A stretch of DNA of 64,000 nucleotides from assembly GCA_947444195.1 (NCBI GenBank), contig CANEZL010000011.1:53570-117569 (forward strand), read 5' to 3'. Under the pieces are notes generated by a model, which searched no databases, had not been told where the DNA came from, and saw only the letters and a program-made list of their open reading frames with translations. Source of the DNA: Methylobacteriaceae bacterium (lineage in GTDB: Bacteria; Pseudomonadota; Alphaproteobacteria; Rhizobiales; Beijerinckiaceae). Below, in pieces: positions 41,336 through 50,311 of this stretch (positions are counted from its first letter, which is position 1; every line of letters starts with the position of its first letter). The position numbers and the translations under genes are program-made.

Positions 41336-42421
41336 ATGATCCCCATACCTCCCGAGCGTCTCGACGCGATCCTGACGCGCCACGAGATCGTGACGGCACA
41401 GCTCGCCGCCGGCACCATCGAGGCCGAGTCCGTGGTGCAGCTCTCCCGCGAATTGTCGGACCTCGACCCCGTGGCCGCGGCGATCCACGCCTACCGGGCG
41501 GCCGCCGCCAACTTCGCCGGGATCGAGGCGCTCATCGACGAGCCCGGGGGCGACGCCGAGATGCGCGCGCTCGCCGCCGAGGAGAAGCCCGAGGCGGAGG
41601 AGGCTTTGCGCCGCGCCCACCGCGACCTCCAGCTGATGCTGCTGCCCAAGGACGCGGCCGACGAGAAGAGCGCGATCCTCGAGGTGCGCGCCGGGACCGG
41701 CGGCGACGAGGCCGCCCTGTTCGCGGGCAACCTGTTCCGGATGTACGCCAAGTACGCCGAGTCGAAGGGCTGGCGCGTCGAGGTGATCTCGGAGAGCGAG
41801 GGCACGGTCGGCGGCTACCGCGAGGTGATCGCCGAGGTGAAGGGCCGGGGCGTGTTCGCGCGCCTCAAGTTCGAGAGCGGGGCGCACCGGGTCCAGCGCG
41901 TGCCCGAGACGGAGACGCAGGGGCGCATCCACACCTCCGCCGCCACCGTGGCGGTGCTGCCGGAGGCCGAGGAGGTCGACATCGCGATCAACGAGGCCGA
42001 CCTGAAGATCGACACCATGCGCGCGCAGGGCGCGGGCGGCCAGCACGTCAACAAGACCGAGTCGGCGATCCGCATCACCCACATGCCCTCGGGCATCGTG
42101 GTCTTCGTCCAGGAGGAGCGCTCGCAGCACAAGAACCGGGCTCGGGCCATGGCGCTCCTGCGCTCGAAGCTCTACGACGCCGAGCGCACCGCCAAGGACT
42201 CGGCGCGCGCCGCCGACCGCAAGGCGCAGGTGGGCTCCGGCGACCGCTCGGAGCGCATCCGCACCTACAACTTCCCGCAAGGTCGGGTGACCGACCACCG
42301 CATCAACCTCACCCTCTACAGGCTGGAGGAGGTGCTGGCCGGCCCCGCCCTCGACGACCTCGTCGACGCCCTCGTCACCGAGCATCAGGCCGAGCTGCTC
42401 GCCGCCGAGGGCATGGCGTGA
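41336..42421 (+). CDS. prfA: Peptide chain release factor 1
   Basis: 361 residues. It terminates translation at UAA and UAG. The GGQ hydrolysis motif is G234-G235-Q236 ([15 protein letters not shown]). The codon-recognition domain precedes it ([20 protein letters not shown]), and the C-terminus has the [19 protein letters not shown] block. ATG 41336 follows AGGG. Its partner prmC, which methylates the GGQ glutamine, starts 22 bp downstream. Confidence 0.96.
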   Translation: MIPIPPERLDAILTRHEIVTAQLAAGTIEAESVVQLSRELSDLDPVAAAIHAYRAAAANFAGIEALIDEPGGDAEMRALAAEEKPEAEEALRRAHRDLQLMLLPKDAADEKSAILEVRAGTGGDEAALFAGNLFRMYAKYAESKGWRVEVISESEGTVGGYREVIAEVKGRGVFARLKFESGAHRVQRVPETETQGRIHTSAATVAVLPEAEEVDIAINEADLKIDTMRAQGAGGQHVNKTESAIRITHMPSGIVVFVQEERSQHKNRARAMALLRSKLYDAERTAKDSARAADRKAQVGSGDRSERIRTYNFPQGRVTDHRINLTLYRLEEVLAGPALDDLVDALVTEHQAELLAAEGMA

Positions 42422-42443
42422 TGGAACTCCGCTCGGGCGGGCG

Positions 42444-43409
42444 ATGACGGCGCTCGCCATGCCTGGCGTCTTGCCTGGCGCCGCGCCCGGGGACGGACCG
42501 GGCGCGCTCTCCCGCGGCGCGGCCCTGCGCCGCCTCGCCGAGGCCCTGCGGGCTGCGGGGATCGCCAACGCCGCGGGGGAGGCGCGCTTCCTCGTCCTCG
42601 ACCTGCTCGGGCTCCGGCCCATCGACCTCCTGGGGGCCGCGGCCGAGCCCGTCGGCGCGGAGGGCGCCGCCCGCCTCGCGGAGGCCCTCGCGCGCCGGCT
42701 GTCCGGCGAGCCGCTGGCGCGCATCCTCGGGGCCTGGGAATTCTGGTCGCTGCCCTTCCGGCTCTCCCCGGAGACCCTGGTGCCGCGTGCCGACACCGAG
42801 ACCCTGGTGGAGGCGGCGCTTCGCCTGCTGCCGGATGCGGGCGCCCCCGCGCGCATCCTCGATCTCGGCACCGGCAGCGGCTGCATCCTCGTGGCCCTGC
42901 TGCACGAGCGCCGGGCGGCCTCGGGCATCGGCGTCGACCGCAGCGCGGGAGCCCTGCGCACCGCCCGGGCCAACGCGGAGGCCAACGGCGTCGGCGAACG
43001 GGCCGCCTTCCTGGCGGGCGACTGGGGGGCGGCGCTCGCCGGCCCCGCCTTCGACCTCGTGGTGTCGAACCCGCCCTATATCCGCAGCGCCGCGATCCCC
43101 GGCCTCGACCGGGAGGTGCGCCTGCACGACCCCGCCGCCGCCCTCGACGGAGGGGCGGACGGCCTCGGCGCCTACCGACGGATCCTCGACGAGGCCGCAC
43201 GCCTGCTGGCGCCGGGCGCCCCCCTCCTCGTGGAGATCGGCTACGATCAGGCGGACGACCTCGCCCGTCTGGCCGGGGCGGCGGGATACGCGGTGCGCGC
43301 GCCGGTGCGGGACCTCGCCGGCCACGACCGCGTCATGATCCTGGTTCAGGACCCTGCGCGCATGGATCGCGCCGCCGCGCCGGGAAGCCCCAGGAAAAAT
43401 GCTTGTTGA
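42444..43409 (+). CDS. prmC: Peptide chain release factor N5-glutamine methyltransferase PrmC
   Basis: 321 residues. It methylates the GGQ glutamine of the release factors. SAM-binding ILDLGTGSGCILVALL near 139-154, catalytic NPPY at 209-212 and VPRADTETLVE near 113-123 are diagnostic. The N-terminal helical domain (about 25-95) is present after a Pro/Gly-rich leader that may be dispensable; the true start could lie slightly downstream. Operon partner of prfA. Confidence 0.94.
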   Translation: MTALAMPGVLPGAAPGDGPGALSRGAALRRLAEALRAAGIANAAGEARFLVLDLLGLRPIDLLGAAAEPVGAEGAARLAEALARRLSGEPLARILGAWEFWSLPFRLSPETLVPRADTETLVEAALRLLPDAGAPARILDLGTGSGCILVALLHERRAASGIGVDRSAGALRTARANAEANGVGERAAFLAGDWGAALAGPAFDLVVSNPPYIRSAAIPGLDREVRLHDPAAALDGGADGLGAYRRILDEAARLLAPGAPLLVEIGYDQADDLARLAGAAGYAVRAPVRDLAGHDRVMILVQDPARMDRAAAPGSPRKNAC

Positions 43410-43775
43410 CGTCGGTGATCGTCGTTAATGTCGGCTTGTGGATCGCGAACGTTTCGTTAAGACGGACGATCGTAAGATCGTCGGCGGCCATTCCGCCGAA
43501 CTGTTCTCCGATCCCGCACCACCGGACATGCACGTGACCGCGCCCGTGCGGCAGCCCGGTGCCCTCGAACCTGACAATCGAGTGGCAGTCGACCGTCCAG
43601 GGGATCCCGTCGAGGGAGCCGGGGCGATCGGACCGGGTAAGCGGTGGACGGCAGGCAGCCGGGATCAGCGCGGCGCGACCAGCGGATGAGAGCCGCTCGG
43701 GCGGACCGGACAGGAGCCGGTCGGCGACGCCGCACAGCAGACGCCTTTCGCGTGAACGAGGGTCATCTGAGACCG
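43410..43775. other. 366-bp leader region between prmC and DUF4167
   Basis: AT-richer start (43400-43490) with a TTGACG at 43406-43411 but no -10 at proper spacing. GACGATC-GTAA-GATCGTC at 43465-43482 is a perfect 7-bp hairpin. Several short frames exist, none with family features. The long spacing suggests an independent, possibly structured, leader for DUF4167. Confidence 0.45.
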
Positions 43776-44864
43776 ATGAGACCAAACCAGAACCGACGGA
43801 TGCGCGGCCGCAACCGGCCGAAGGGCCCGAACCCGCTGACCCGTTCCTACGAATCCAACGGTCCCGACGTTAAGATCCGCGGCACCGCCCAGCACATCGC
43901 CGACAAGTACGCCCAGCTGGCGCGCGACGCGCAGGCCGCGGGCGACCCCGTCGCCGCCGAGAACTACTTCCAGCACGGCGAGCACTATTTCCGCATCATC
44001 TCCGGCGCGCAGGAGCAGAACCGCTCGACGCAGGGGCTCGGCTACGCCCGCCAGTCCTTCGAGGACGAGATGGAGGACGGCGAGGACGAGGGCCAGAATC
44101 CCGGCCCGAACGGCCAGGGCTACGGCGCCTACGGCGACGAGTACGATCCCGGCCAGCAGCCGCAGCCCTACGACAACCGCGGCGACTACCAGGACGGACG
44201 CCGCGACCGCAACGACCGGCGCGACCGCTTCCAGAACCGCAACGAGCGCCCGCGCTTCGACAACCAGGGGCGCCAGGACGCGCGGCCGGACAACCGTCAG
44301 GATCGCCCGGACCGGCAGTCGGACAACCGGCAGGACAACCGTTTCGAGGGCCGGCAGGACTTCCAGCCGCGCCAGGATTACGGCCGCGCGGACAACCGCG
44401 AGGCGCGGGCCGAGTACCCCCGCCAGGACCGGTCGGATCGCCAGGACCGGCTCGACCGTCAGGACCGGCCCGAGCGCCAGGATCGCGTCGAGCGCCAAGA
44501 TCGCGTCGAGCGGCAGGACCGCGGTGACCGTCCGGAGCGTCAGGACCGCGAGGCCGTGCGCTCGGAGCAGCCCCGCCAGGAGCGTCCCGAGGGGGGGCGC
44601 CGGGAGCGCCGCCGCGAGGAGCCCCGCCCCGTGGCCGAGGAGGCCGCCCCCGGCCTTCCCGCCTTCCTGATGACCCCGCCGCGGCCGACGCCCGCGCCGG
44701 AGACGGCCGCTCCGGCCGAGGCCCCGCCGCCGCCGGCCGAGGCCGCCGCCGAGGAGGCCCCCGCGCCGAAGACGCGCCGCCGCCGCCGTCCCCGCTACGA
44801 GGGTCCGGAGGGCGAGGGCGCCGAGGCCAAGGCCCCGGCCGAGAGCACCTCCTCCGCCGAGTGA
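43776..44864 (+). CDS. DUF4167 domain-containing protein with RQDR repeats
   Basis: 362 residues. The conserved DUF4167 domain occupies 1-85 (MRPNQNRRMRGRNR, NPLTRSYESNGPDVKIRGTA, HIADKYAQLARDAQAAGD then the AENYFQHGEHYFRI block). The rest is disordered: Arg/Asp/Gln-rich, with seven RQDR units, then a Pro/Ala/Glu-rich tail with an RRRRRP patch. The charge pattern suggests RNA or DNA binding. The family is characteristic of Hyphomicrobiales and regularly follows prmC; function unknown. ATG 43776 begins the conserved domain. Confidence 0.9.
   Translation: MRPNQNRRMRGRNRPKGPNPLTRSYESNGPDVKIRGTAQHIADKYAQLARDAQAAGDPVAAENYFQHGEHYFRIISGAQEQNRSTQGLGYARQSFEDEMEDGEDEGQNPGPNGQGYGAYGDEYDPGQQPQPYDNRGDYQDGRRDRNDRRDRFQNRNERPRFDNQGRQDARPDNRQDRPDRQSDNRQDNRFEGRQDFQPRQDYGRADNREARAEYPRQDRSDRQDRLDRQDRPERQDRVERQDRVERQDRGDRPERQDREAVRSEQPRQERPEGGRRERRREEPRPVAEEAAPGLPAFLMTPPRPTPAPETAAPAEAPPPPAEAAAEEAPAPKTRRRRRPRYEGPEGEGAEAKAPAESTSSAE
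44410..44553 (+). repeat. In-frame 18-bp tandem repeat encoding RQDRxD/E
   Basis: Seven degenerate copies of CGCCAGGACCGG-N6 inside the DUF4167 gene, encoding RQDR followed by two variable residues. Copy number probably varies between strains. Confidence 0.6.
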
Positions 44865-44880
44865 GCGGCGCGGAGCCGGC

Positions 44881-44924
44881 GCATCGTCCCGAGAGGCGGC
44901 CGCCGGGTCTCGGAAAGGCGATGC
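44881..44924. repeat. REP-like palindrome, GCATCGTCCCGA family, copy 2
   Basis: Outer arms GCATCG / CGATGC, inner CCGAGAG... / ...TCTCGG, the same nested plan as 21667-21712. Lies 17 bp after the DUF4167 stop. Confidence 0.6.
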
Positions 44925-44930
44925 GCTGGA

Positions 44931-44974
44931 GCGCTCTCCGCTGAAGTGGATGCCGGTTCGGCATAAGAGAGCGC
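44931..44974. repeat. Nested palindromic element GCGCTCTC...GAGAGCGC
   Basis: Outer 8-bp arms GCGCTCTC / GAGAGCGC enclose ATGCCG-GTT-CGGCAT. From memory, elements of this look are common between genes in Methylobacterium; not checked here. Confidence 0.5.
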
Positions 44975-45047
44975 GCAAGAGCAATAACTTAGAGCCGTGG
45001 ACGATTGCAGAGCGATCGGGAACGGCTCTGGCCTCGACGATCACGAC

Positions 45048-45080
45048 AGACGCCGCCCCGGTCCGTCCGGGGCGGCGTCT
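45048..45080. terminator. Strong 14-bp hairpin terminator between convergent genes
   Basis: AGACGCCGCCCCGG and its exact complement with a 5-nt TCCGT loop, directly adjoining the stop codon of the minus-strand gene at 45081. It probably stops transcription from both sides. Confidence 0.65.
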
Positions 45081-45818
45081 TCATGTCCGCTCCCTCCAAT
45101 CCGGATAGGCGTGGACGCGGTGGATCAGGCGCCGGTCCGCTTCGGCCTCGCCGAAGGGGGCGAGTTCCCAGTCCCAGGCCCGGGCGGGCTCGGGCAGCAC
45201 GACGCCGTGCAGCAGGTCGAGCCGGCCGGTGACGCGGCCGGCCCGGTCCTCCTCCCGCTGCACGGTGTCGGCGATCAGGCAGACCCGGCCGGCGAGCCCG
45301 TCGAGGGCGGCGAGGTGGTCGGAGACGATCCGGGCGCCGAGACCCTCCGGCACCGGCTGCCCGCGCGCCTCCAGGCGGTCGAGGGGCACGATCGGCAATT
45401 GCGAGAGCAGGTTGGCCGAGATCGTCAGATCGGCCGTCCCGCACAGGTCCGCGACGGGGGCGGCCCCCGCCACGAGGTCGGCGCCGACGAGGCGGACGTT
45501 TCCGTGGCGGCGCGCGGCGAGACGCGCCTTCAGGGGATGCACCACGTCGACCAGGACGACCCGGCCGAAGCCGGCGGCGAGTTCGGGAAGCGGCACGTCG
45601 TCGAGGCCGCCGGAGCCGAGCACCACGACGAGGTCCCGCCGGGCGAGCGTGGCGGCGGCCTCCAGCATCGCGGCGCGCGCGGCGGCGCAATGGGGCGCCC
45701 AGGCCCGGCGGCAGCGCCGGGCCCGGCTCGTCAGCAGCACGCTCTCGCGGACGTAGCCCAGGCGGCGGTGGCGCCAGGGGGCGGGGGTGGCGAGGTAGAG
45801 GACGAGATCGGCGAGCAC
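45081..45818 (-). CDS. Protein of unknown function with Rossmann/SAM-methyltransferase-like features
   Basis: 245 residues. Hydrophobic strand VVVLGSGGLDDVPLPEL near 64-80 is followed about 10 residues later by RVVLVDVVHPLKARLA, resembling motifs I and II of class I methyltransferases, though the glycine loop is atypical. TADLTISANLLSQLP may be motif IV-like. No signal peptide. It starts 46 bp after uppP on the same strand, so an envelope or lipid-carrier link is possible. I do not recognise the family with certainty. Confidence 0.65.
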   Translation of the reverse strand: MLADLVLYLATPAPWRHRRLGYVRESVLLTSRARRCRRAWAPHCAAARAAMLEAAATLARRDLVVVLGSGGLDDVPLPELAAGFGRVVLVDVVHPLKARLAARRHGNVRLVGADLVAGAAPVADLCGTADLTISANLLSQLPIVPLDRLEARGQPVPEGLGARIVSDHLAALDGLAGRVCLIADTVQREEDRAGRVTGRLDLLHGVVLPEPARAWDWELAPFGEAEADRRLIHRVHAYPDWRERT

Positions 45819-45864
45819 GGGGACCTCGGAGAGCCTTCGATCCCGGCCGGGGGGCGCGGCCGCC

Positions 45865-46671
45865 TCAGCCGAGGATGATCAGGCCGGCCATGCCGAGGGA
45901 GCCCACGATGATGCGCCACCAGCCGAACAGCCAGAACCCGTGCCGGGCCACGTAGTCGAGCACCGTGCGCACCACGACGAGGGCGGCGAAGAAGGCCACC
46001 ACGAAGCCGATCGTGATCAGGCCGAGATCGTTCGAGGAGAGGTTCTTGTAGTTGTCGAACAGGTCCTTGGCGAAGGCGCCGGCCATGGTGGGCATGGCGA
46101 GGTAGAACGAGAACTCCGTGGCCGAGCGCTTGTCGGCGCCCATCAGCATCGCGCCGACGATGGTGGCGCCGGAGCGGGAGACCCCCGGGATCATGGCGAT
46201 GCACTGGAAGATGCCGATCTTGAGCGCCATCGGCAGGCTGAAATCGTAGACGTCGGTCTTCTTCACCTCGAGCTCGGTGTCGTCGATGACGAGGAGGACG
46301 AGGCCGCCCGCGATCAGGGTGGAGCAGACGATCCACGGGTTGAACAGGTAGGCCTTGATCACCTTCGAGAAGAGGCCGCCGATGATCGCCGCCGGCAGGA
46401 AGGCGATGAGGATGCCGAGCACGAAGCGCCGGGCGTTCGGATCGCGCGGCAGCGCCAGCGCGACGCCGAGCAGCCGCCGGAAATACACCGCCAGGATCGC
46501 CAGGATGGCGCCGAGCTGGATCAGCACCTCGAAGGTGTTGTTGGGCGAGTGGAAGCCGATGAAGTGCCCGACGAGGAGCTGGTGCCCGGTGGACGACACC
46601 GGGATGAACTCGGTGGCGCCCTCCACGACCGCGAGCACGACCGCCTTGGCGACGTTCATCGCATCCATCAT
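45865..46671 (-). CDS. uppP: Undecaprenyl-diphosphatase UppP (BacA family)
   Basis: 268 residues, about eight membrane helices. It recycles undecaprenyl diphosphate at the inner membrane. The two catalytic loops are [15 protein letters not shown] near 17-31 and [12 protein letters not shown] near 162-173. Adjacent ATGs at 46671 and 46668 (MMDAMNVAK) are possible; GAGG lies about 10 bases upstream of the first. Overproduction in other bacteria gives bacitracin resistance. Divergent from fzlA. Confidence 0.94.
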   Translation of the reverse strand: MMDAMNVAKAVVLAVVEGATEFIPVSSTGHQLLVGHFIGFHSPNNTFEVLIQLGAILAILAVYFRRLLGVALALPRDPNARRFVLGILIAFLPAAIIGGLFSKVIKAYLFNPWIVCSTLIAGGLVLLVIDDTELEVKKTDVYDFSLPMALKIGIFQCIAMIPGVSRSGATIVGAMLMGADKRSATEFSFYLAMPTMAGAFAKDLFDNYKNLSSNDLGLITIGFVVAFFAALVVVRTVLDYVARHGFWLFGWWRIIVGSLGMAGLIILG

Positions 46672-46912
46672 CTCGAAAGCCTCGAATCGTGCCGAACGGG
46701 TCTTGAAGGCCGCATGCGCGCGTTCCGGGCGCGTCCGCGCGGTCGGTCCGCCGCCGCAGGAAGGGGCCATCATGGTTGACGGGCGGTTACCGGCGCCGGT
46801 CCGGCGTGTTAAGGGGGCGGCAACCAACGGGCAATAAGGCTCTCTCCCGCTCGGTTGTGCAAAATCCAAGCGGGACGCTGCTCCGGCGCCCTGTCCGCCT
46901 CTCAACGGCCAC

Positions 46913-47605
46913 ATGGCGACGCTCTATCACTTTCCGTTCTGCGCCAATTCCCGCTTCATCCGGCTGGTCCTCGCCGAGATGGGCATGGAGCCGGTCCTCT
47001 TCGAGGAGAAGCCCTGGGAGCGGCGCGACGACTTCCTGCTGATCAACCCGGCCGGCGCCACCCCGGTGCTGCTGGAGCAGGGCGGCCTCGTGGTGCCGGG
47101 CGCCGGCGTCATCGCGGAATATCTCGACGAGACCCGGGGCCTCGGCCTCGCTGGACGGCGGATGATGCCGGAGGCCACCGCCGAGCGGGTCGAGGTGCGC
47201 CGCCTCCTCGACTGGTTCCTCATCAAGTTCGACGCCGAGGTGACGGGCTATCTCGTCACCGAGAAGATCGCCAAGCGCTTCATGTCGAATGCCGAGGGCG
47301 GCGGTCCGCCGGACATGAACGCGATCCGCGCCGCGCGCACCAACGTGCGTTACCACCTGAAATACATCGGCTATCTCATCGCCCGGCGCCGCTGGATCGC
47401 GGGCGACCATCTGACCTATGCGGATCTCGCCGCCGCCGCCCATCTCTCCTGCGTCGACTATCTCGGCGACGTGCCCTGGGACGAGGACGAGACCGCGCGG
47501 GACTGGTACGCGCGGGTGAAGTCGCGCCCCGCCTTCCGGAGCCTGCTGGCGGACCGGGTGCCGGGCATGGCGCCGGCCGCCCATTACGCGGACCTCGATT
47601 TCTGA
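46913..47605 (+). CDS. fzlA: GST-fold FtsZ-binding protein, FzlA-like
   Basis: 230 residues. N-terminal thioredoxin-like domain ([47 protein letters not shown]) and C-terminal helical GST domain ([20 protein letters not shown]). The short C-terminal tail after the GST core ([14 protein letters not shown]) and position between uppP and queG match Caulobacter FzlA, which curves FtsZ filaments and is needed for division. No catalytic Cys/Ser pattern for glutathione transfer is obvious. An ordinary GST remains possible. Confidence 0.75.
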   Translation: MATLYHFPFCANSRFIRLVLAEMGMEPVLFEEKPWERRDDFLLINPAGATPVLLEQGGLVVPGAGVIAEYLDETRGLGLAGRRMMPEATAERVEVRRLLDWFLIKFDAEVTGYLVTEKIAKRFMSNAEGGGPPDMNAIRAARTNVRYHLKYIGYLIARRRWIAGDHLTYADLAAAAHLSCVDYLGDVPWDEDETARDWYARVKSRPAFRSLLADRVPGMAPAAHYADLDF

Positions 47606-47621
47606 ACATGGACTTGGATTT

Positions 47622-48794
47622 CTGAGCGCACGACGGACCTATGCGGGGGCGGAGCTGCGCCGGCTGGTCGAGGACCGGGCCCGGAGCCTCGGCTTCTGCG
47701 CGCTCTCCGTCACCGCGCCGGACGCGGTGCCCGCGCTCCCCGAGCGCCTCGCGCGCTGGCTGGCCGAGGGCGCCCAGGGCGAGATGGTCTGGATGGCCGA
47801 GCGCGCGGACCAGCGCGCCAGCCCCCGGGTGCTCTGGCCGGAGGTGCGCAGCATCCTCGTCCTCGCCATGAGCTACCAGCCGGAGAGCGATCCCCTCGCC
47901 CTGACCGGGATGCACGACCGCGGCGCCATCGCGGCCTACGCGCAGCGGCGCGACTATCACGAGGTTTTGAAGGGCAAGCTGAAGGAGCTCGGCGGGTATC
48001 TCTCGGCCAAGGCCGGGCGGCCGGTGAAGGTCTTCGTGGACACGGCGCCGGTGATGGAGAAGCCGCTCGCCGAAGCGGCCGGCCTCGGCTGGCAGGGCAA
48101 GCACACGGTGCTCGTCTCGCGCGAGCACGGCAACTGGCTGCTGCTGGGCGCCATCTACACCGCCGCCGAGATCGCCCCCGACGCGCCCGCCCGCGACCAT
48201 TGCGGCTCCTGCCGCGCCTGTCTCGATGCCTGCCCGACGGCGGCCTTCCCCGCCCCCTACCGGCTCGATGCAAGGCGCTGTCTCGCCTATCTCACCATCG
48301 AGCATGCGGGCCCGATCCCCCCGGAGTTCCGCGAGGCGCTGGGCAACCGGGTGTTCGGCTGCGACGACTGCCTCGCGGTCTGCCCCTGGAACAAGTTCGC
48401 CGCCGAGACCGCCGAGGCGCGGCTCGCCGCGCGGGCGGATCTCGCCGCCCCGCCACTCGCGGACCTCGCCGCCCTGGACGATGCCGCCTTCCGGGCGCGC
48501 TTCGCCGGCACCCCGGTCAAGCGCACGGGGCGCGACCGCTTCCTGCGCAACGTCCTCGTGGCCATCGGCAATGCGGGCGATCCCGGCCTCCTCGGCGCGG
48601 CGCTCGCCCGGCTCGACGATCCGGCCCCCCTCGTGCGGGGCATGGCCGTCTGGGCCGCCGCGCGCTACCTCGGCCCGGCGGAGATGGCGGCCTTGCACGC
48701 GCGCGCCGCCCCCCGCGAGAGCGACCCCCACGTCCTGGCCGAGTGGCGCCGCGCCCTCGACCCGGACCCCGTCCCGGAGACCACGGCCGCATGA
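47622..48794 (+). CDS. queG: Epoxyqueuosine reductase QueG (start uncertain)
   Basis: 390 residues from a CTG at 47622. It reduces epoxyqueuosine in tRNA to queuosine with a cobalamin cofactor. Two [4Fe-4S] motifs (CGSCRACLDACP and CDDCLAVCP), the DTAPVMEKPLAEAAGLGW block and C-terminal HEAT-like repeats are diagnostic. Conserved N-terminal residues (LRRLVEDRARSLGFCALSVT) lie upstream of the first GTG (47727), and no ATG/GTG/TTG exists between that GTG and the previous stop. So initiation at CTG, coupling to fzlA, or a sequencing/frameshift change must be assumed. With CTG the length matches E. coli QueG (379). Confidence 0.88.
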   Translation: MSARRTYAGAELRRLVEDRARSLGFCALSVTAPDAVPALPERLARWLAEGAQGEMVWMAERADQRASPRVLWPEVRSILVLAMSYQPESDPLALTGMHDRGAIAAYAQRRDYHEVLKGKLKELGGYLSAKAGRPVKVFVDTAPVMEKPLAEAAGLGWQGKHTVLVSREHGNWLLLGAIYTAAEIAPDAPARDHCGSCRACLDACPTAAFPAPYRLDARRCLAYLTIEHAGPIPPEFREALGNRVFGCDDCLAVCPWNKFAAETAEARLAARADLAAPPLADLAALDDAAFRARFAGTPVKRTGRDRFLRNVLVAIGNAGDPGLLGAALARLDDPAPLVRGMAVWAAARYLGPAEMAALHARAAPRESDPHVLAEWRRALDPDPVPETTAA

Positions 48795-49654
48795 ACCTGT
48801 TCGTCTTCGGCCTCGGCTTCTCGGCGCGGCGCTTCGCCGAGATGCAGCGCGCGCGCTTCACGGCAGTGCGCGCCAGCGTGACCGAGGCGGATCGGGCTGC
48901 AGCACTCGCCGCGCAGACCGGCTTCACGCTCCGCGTCTTCGGGCCGGACGGGGCGGACCCCGCGATCCCCGCCGACCTCGCCGACACCGACGCGCTCCTC
49001 GTCTCGGTGCCCCCCGACGCCGAGGGCGATCCGGTGCTGCGCGCCTACCGCGCGGCGATCGCGGGAAGCCGCATCCGCTGGATCGGCTACCTCTCCACCA
49101 TTGGCGTCTACGGCGACCAGGGCGGCGCCTGGATCGACGAGACCGCGCCGGCCACGCCCGGCAGCCCACGCACGAAGGTCCGCCGCGCCGTCGAGGAGGC
49201 GTGGCAGGCGCTGGGCACCGAGACGGGCAAGGCGGTGCAGGTCTTCCGGCTCGCCGGCATCTACGGCCCCGGCCGCAACCCCATCGTGAAGCTGCGCGAG
49301 GGCCGCTCCCAGCGCATCGTGAAGCCGGGTCAGGTCTTCAACCGCATCCACATCGACGACATCGCGCAGGTGCTTGCCGCCTCGATCGCGCGTCCCCGCC
49401 CCGGCGCCGTCTACAACGTGGCGGACGACGAGCCGGCCCCGCCGCAGGTGGTGACGGAGCACGCCGCGGCGCTGGCCGGCCTGCCGCTGCCCCCCGAGGT
49501 GGATTTCGCCACCGCCGACCTCAGCCCCATGGCGCGCAGCTTCTACGGCGAGAACAAGCGCGTGCGGAACCGCCTGATCCGCGCGGAACTCGGTGTCGAC
49601 CTCGCCTTCCCGACCTACCGGGAAGGGCTCGCGGCGCTGAAGGACGCGGAATAG
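48791..49654 (+). CDS. SDR/NAD-dependent epimerase-like protein
   Basis: 287 residues. Atypical extended SDR: the N-terminal strand is NLFVFGLGFSARRFAE (GxGxxxxR, not TGxxGxxG), then LLVSVPPDAEGD, YLSTIGVYGDQGGAWIDE with the YxxxK pattern replaced by T-x-x-x-x-R/K (SPRTKVRRAVEEAW), and FRLAGIYGPGRNPI. Such YeeZ-like proteins are of unknown substrate. Start overlaps queG stop by 4 bp, so they are cotranscribed. Confidence 0.82.
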   Translation: MNLFVFGLGFSARRFAEMQRARFTAVRASVTEADRAAALAAQTGFTLRVFGPDGADPAIPADLADTDALLVSVPPDAEGDPVLRAYRAAIAGSRIRWIGYLSTIGVYGDQGGAWIDETAPATPGSPRTKVRRAVEEAWQALGTETGKAVQVFRLAGIYGPGRNPIVKLREGRSQRIVKPGQVFNRIHIDDIAQVLAASIARPRPGAVYNVADDEPAPPQVVTEHAAALAGLPLPPEVDFATADLSPMARSFYGENKRVRNRLIRAELGVDLAFPTYREGLAALKDAE

Positions 49655-49673
49655 CCCCGGCAGCGAGGGCGGA

Positions 49674-49970
49674 TCAGACCGCGAAATCCTCCGCCGCGAT
49701 GTCCAGATAGCCGCTGCGCACGCGGATCAGGTCGATGCCCGCGGACGTGGGCAGGTAGAACAGGATGTATGATCCGACAGGGAAGCTGCGCAGTCCGCGG
49801 GCAAGTTCCGGCCGTTCGCGGCCCGCATGCGGATTGTCCGCCAGCATTGCGAGCGCGAGCGCGAACCGCTCGAACATCCTGTCGGCGGCTTGGGGATTGC
49901 TGTCGGCGATGTAGGTCCAGATCTCGATCAAGTCGGTGCGGGCCCGTGGGCGACGGGTGATCTCACCCAT
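49674..49970 (-). CDS. parE: Toxin ParE, type II RelE/ParE family
   Basis: 98 residues. ParE toxins poison DNA gyrase. Family pattern: RARTDLIEIWTYIADSNPQA (8-30 region), RMFERFALALAMLADNPHAG, RGLRSFPVGSYILFY and DLIRVRSGYLDI near the end. Its start overlaps the 3' end of the antitoxin gene by 8 bp, the classical order. The in-frame start at 49997 lies further inside parD and is not needed. Confidence 0.88.
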   Translation of the reverse strand: MGEITRRPRARTDLIEIWTYIADSNPQAADRMFERFALALAMLADNPHAGRERPELARGLRSFPVGSYILFYLPTSAGIDLIRVRSGYLDIAAEDFAV

Positions 49971-50229
49971 GCGGTTCGGACATCGCCCGGAGCGCACGCG
50001 CCGCCGTTCTGATCTCGTCCATGTCGAGGGGCTCGGGCGGACCGCTGTCGAGCCCTTCCCGGATCGCCCCTCGGAGTGCGTCGAGCTTTGCGCCGCGCGT
50101 CTGCTCGCGTTCCTCGACGAGGCGAAGCCCGTCGCGGATCACCTCGCTTGCCGACGCGTAACGTCCGCTATCGACCAGCGCGCGGATGAAAACCTCGTAA
50201 TGCTCTCCGACCGTGTAGCTCGACGGCAT
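49963..50229 (-). CDS. parD: Antitoxin ParD, type II
   Basis: 88 residues. An N-terminal ribbon-helix-helix (SSYTVGEHYEVFIRALVDSG then RYASASEVIRDGLRLVEER) binds the operon's own promoter; the C-terminal helix (LDALRGAIREGLDSG) wraps the toxin. Together with parE it forms a chromosomal addiction/stress module placed between a house-keeping SDR gene and an acyltransferase gene, a plausible insertion spot. Confidence 0.9.
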   Translation of the reverse strand: MPSSYTVGEHYEVFIRALVDSGRYASASEVIRDGLRLVEEREQTRGAKLDALRGAIREGLDSGPPEPLDMDEIRTAARALRAMSEPHG

Positions 50230-50311
50230 GCCATCCCCCGTCCGACGACTATCAGTTTATGATAGCCGAAGATGCCGCTGCCGGTCGAACGTGCTTTCCG
50301 GGATGGCGCTC

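Noticed and set aside
43406..43441. Promoter TTGACG with TAATGT before DUF4167
   Set aside because: The spacing is about 24 bp, too long for a sigma-70 promoter.
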